DNA from: Acidobacteria bacterium RIFCSPHIGHO2_01_FULL_67_28
Lineage (GTDB): Bacteria > Acidobacteriota > Terriglobia > Acidiferrales > 2-02-FULL-67-57
Direction: 5' to 3'
Assembly (NCBI GenBank): GCA_001766965.1
Contig: MEKM01000129.1
Coordinates: 1-5,812, forward strand
DNA: 5,812 nucleotides
Shown here one piece after another: positions 4,754 through 5,812 of this stretch; position 1 is the first letter of the stretch; each line of letters opens with the position of its first letter. The position numbers were made by a program, and so were the translations under genes. The notes under the pieces were generated by a model. It ran no database searches. It was not told the origin of the DNA and worked only from the letters and a program-made list of their open reading frames with translations.

Positions 4754-5418
4754 AGACGGCCGAACTGACGCGGGAAGACTGGCTGGCGCAGCTCGAAGCC
4801 GGCACCTGCGTCACCCACTTCGAGCCGCGGCCCCTGGCGCCGGAGACCCTGGAGCACATCCTCGCGGCCGGCTGCCAGACGGCGCTCCCCTGGAACCTCC
4901 AGCCCTGGCAGTTCGTGCTGGTGACCGAAGCCGGGGCGCGGGAAAAACTCCTGCAGCACTGCGTGGACCCCGGCCCGGCGGCCACCGCCCCGGCGCTCGT
5001 CATCGCCCTGGGCGACCCGGGCGCCTGGAAGCAGGCCCCGGCGCGGCTGTCCGAGATGGTCATCGCCAGCAGCCTGGAGCCGGGCAGCGAGGCGCGGCAC
5101 TTGAGCCGCATCCGCCAGCAATGGGGGACGGGCGACACCGCGCGCGTCTTCGCCATTGCCCAGACCCATGCCGCCCTCCAGCAGATGCGCCTGGTGGCGC
5201 TGGCCCTGGGGGTGGCGAGCTGCTGGATCGGAGAGTTTGACGCCGCCGGCATCGCAGACGACTTCCACATCCCGGCCTCGGTACTGGTGGTGACGGTGCT
5301 CGGGCTCGGCTACTGCGCCGGACGGGCCGTGCTGCCGCGGCCTTCGCTCGCCCGCGCCGTTTTTGCCGAAGCCTACGGCCTGCCCTGGCGCCGCCCGGAC
5401 GACGACAAGGAGAACTAA
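4750..5418 (+). CDS. Nitroreductase-family flavoprotein with atypical FMN-phosphate site
   Basis: This 222-residue protein fits the nitroreductase fold: F-x-P-R-P-L near 24-29, a P-W-N-L-Q-P-W-Q-F-V core (47-56), and the C-terminal A-L-G-V-A-S-C-W-I-G-E-F-D segment (152-164) with the final L-G-L-G-Y (184-188). Such proteins use FMN and NAD(P)H to reduce quinones, nitro compounds or flavin-like substrates in the cytoplasm. The usual N-terminal R-R-S-x-R motif that holds the FMN phosphate is replaced by G-T-C-V-T-H (18-23), so cofactor binding may be altered. The GTG start at 4750 gives a GTGA overlap with the radical SAM stop; upstream GGAG is 14 nt away and a G-rich tract is closer. An in-frame upstream extension would lie wholly inside the radical SAM gene and is rejected. 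Substrate unknown; the context suggests a redox partner in a heme- or stress-related operon. Confidence 0.82.
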   Translation: MKTAELTREDWLAQLEAGTCVTHFEPRPLAPETLEHILAAGCQTALPWNLQPWQFVLVTEAGAREKLLQHCVDPGPAATAPALVIALGDPGAWKQAPARLSEMVIASSLEPGSEARHLSRIRQQWGTGDTARVFAIAQTHAALQQMRLVALALGVASCWIGEFDAAGIADDFHIPASVLVVTVLGLGYCAGRAVLPRPSLARAVFAEAYGLPWRRPDDDKEN

Positions 5419-5426
5419 GCGCAGCG

Positions 5427-5812
5427 ATGCACGGCCGAGAAATTCTGGAGAACCTGCTCAAGGAGCACGCCGGCCTGCGCGAGCGCCTGCGGGAGTGGGA
5501 GGCGGCGCTGAACCAGGCCAGCGGCTCCAGCTACGCCCAGTGCCAGCACGCCGTCGGCGTCCTGCGCGAGCTCTGCCAGGTCTTCGAGCACGAGCTCCGG
5601 CACCACATCCGCGAAGAGGAGACCGTGCTCTACCCCACCGTCGAATACAAGCTGCCGCGCCTGCGCGGCCTGGTGGGCGAGCTGCGCGACGAGCACGACG
5701 TCTTCCGGCAGGCTTTCGACGAGTTCCGCCGCGAGCTCCTCCACTTCAACGCCACCGGCGAGCTCCGCCAGCTGCTGCCCCTGGGGCGCGACCTGGTCCG
5801 CCTCCTGCGCCA
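5427..5812 (+). CDS. Hemerythrin (HHE) domain protein, 3' truncated by the window edge
   Basis: The frame from ATG 5427 stays open for 128 codons and leaves the window without a stop. It predicts an all-alpha, charged protein with the hemerythrin pattern: H14 in K-E-H-A, H55 in F-E-H-E, H60-x3-E64 followed by L-Y-P (68-70), and H90 in D-E-H-D. These are typical ligands of a non-heme di-iron site; a last His-x3-Glu element, if present, would lie beyond the edge. There is no signal peptide, so it should be cytoplasmic. Such proteins bind or sense oxygen, store iron or help repair iron centres damaged by nitric oxide; which applies cannot be told. AAGGAG (5407-5412) lies 14 nt upstream, rather far for a ribosome site. 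It starts 8 nt after the nitroreductase stop and is probably the third gene of that operon. Confidence 0.85.
   Translation, partial: MHGREILENLLKEHAGLRERLREWEAALNQASGSSYAQCQHAVGVLRELCQVFEHELRHHIREEETVLYPTVEYKLPRLRGLVGELRDEHDVFRQAFDEFRRELLHFNATGELRQLLPLGRDLVRLLR

Overview
The window is GC-rich bacterial chromosome with a strong G/C preference at third codon positions. Five protein genes lie on the + strand; no RNA gene, CRISPR array or transposase was recognised. The gene content (a Rieske/cytochrome b complex with a multiheme c-type cytochrome, a radical SAM heme-maturation-like enzyme and a hemerythrin-like protein) and the intergenic palindromic repeats would suit an Acidobacteriota-like soil or sediment bacterium. 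That assignment is an impression from gene content and cannot be proved here; Myxococcota-, Rokubacteria- or Desulfobacterota-like lineages are not excluded.

Layout. 1-201: gene-free leader with two GC-rich hairpins, a candidate promoter and overlapping dyads. 202-3009: three tightly packed genes (gaps of 4 and 2 nt) for a Rieske iron-sulfur protein, a fused cytochrome b (b6 plus subunit IV) and a nine-heme membrane-anchored cytochrome c. 3010-3559: 550 bp without a credible gene, carrying three palindromic REP-like elements and then a stretch with mutually exclusive complementary segments just before the next gene. 3560-5418: a radical SAM/SPASM protein of the AhbD/NirJ type, overlapping by 4 nt with a GTG-started nitroreductase-fold gene. 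5427-5812: a hemerythrin (HHE) domain gene that runs off the right edge.

How they work together. The first operon looks like a quinol-oxidising bc-type complex. Cytochrome b and the Rieske protein would split quinol electrons, and the nine-heme cytochrome would take the place of cytochrome c1 or f, passing high-potential-chain electrons to periplasmic acceptors. Helix-D histidine spacing is b6-like, but the cysteine that binds heme ci in b6/Bacillus-type proteins is a tyrosine, and the Rieske box II lacks the usual serine, which suggests a lowered midpoint potential and perhaps a menaquinone-based chain. The second operon combines a probable heme-decarboxylating radical SAM enzyme, a flavin-type oxidoreductase with an atypical FMN-phosphate region, and a di-iron protein. 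A heme supply, heme tailoring or nitrosative/oxygen stress role is plausible, but a link to the neighbouring heme-rich complex is inference.
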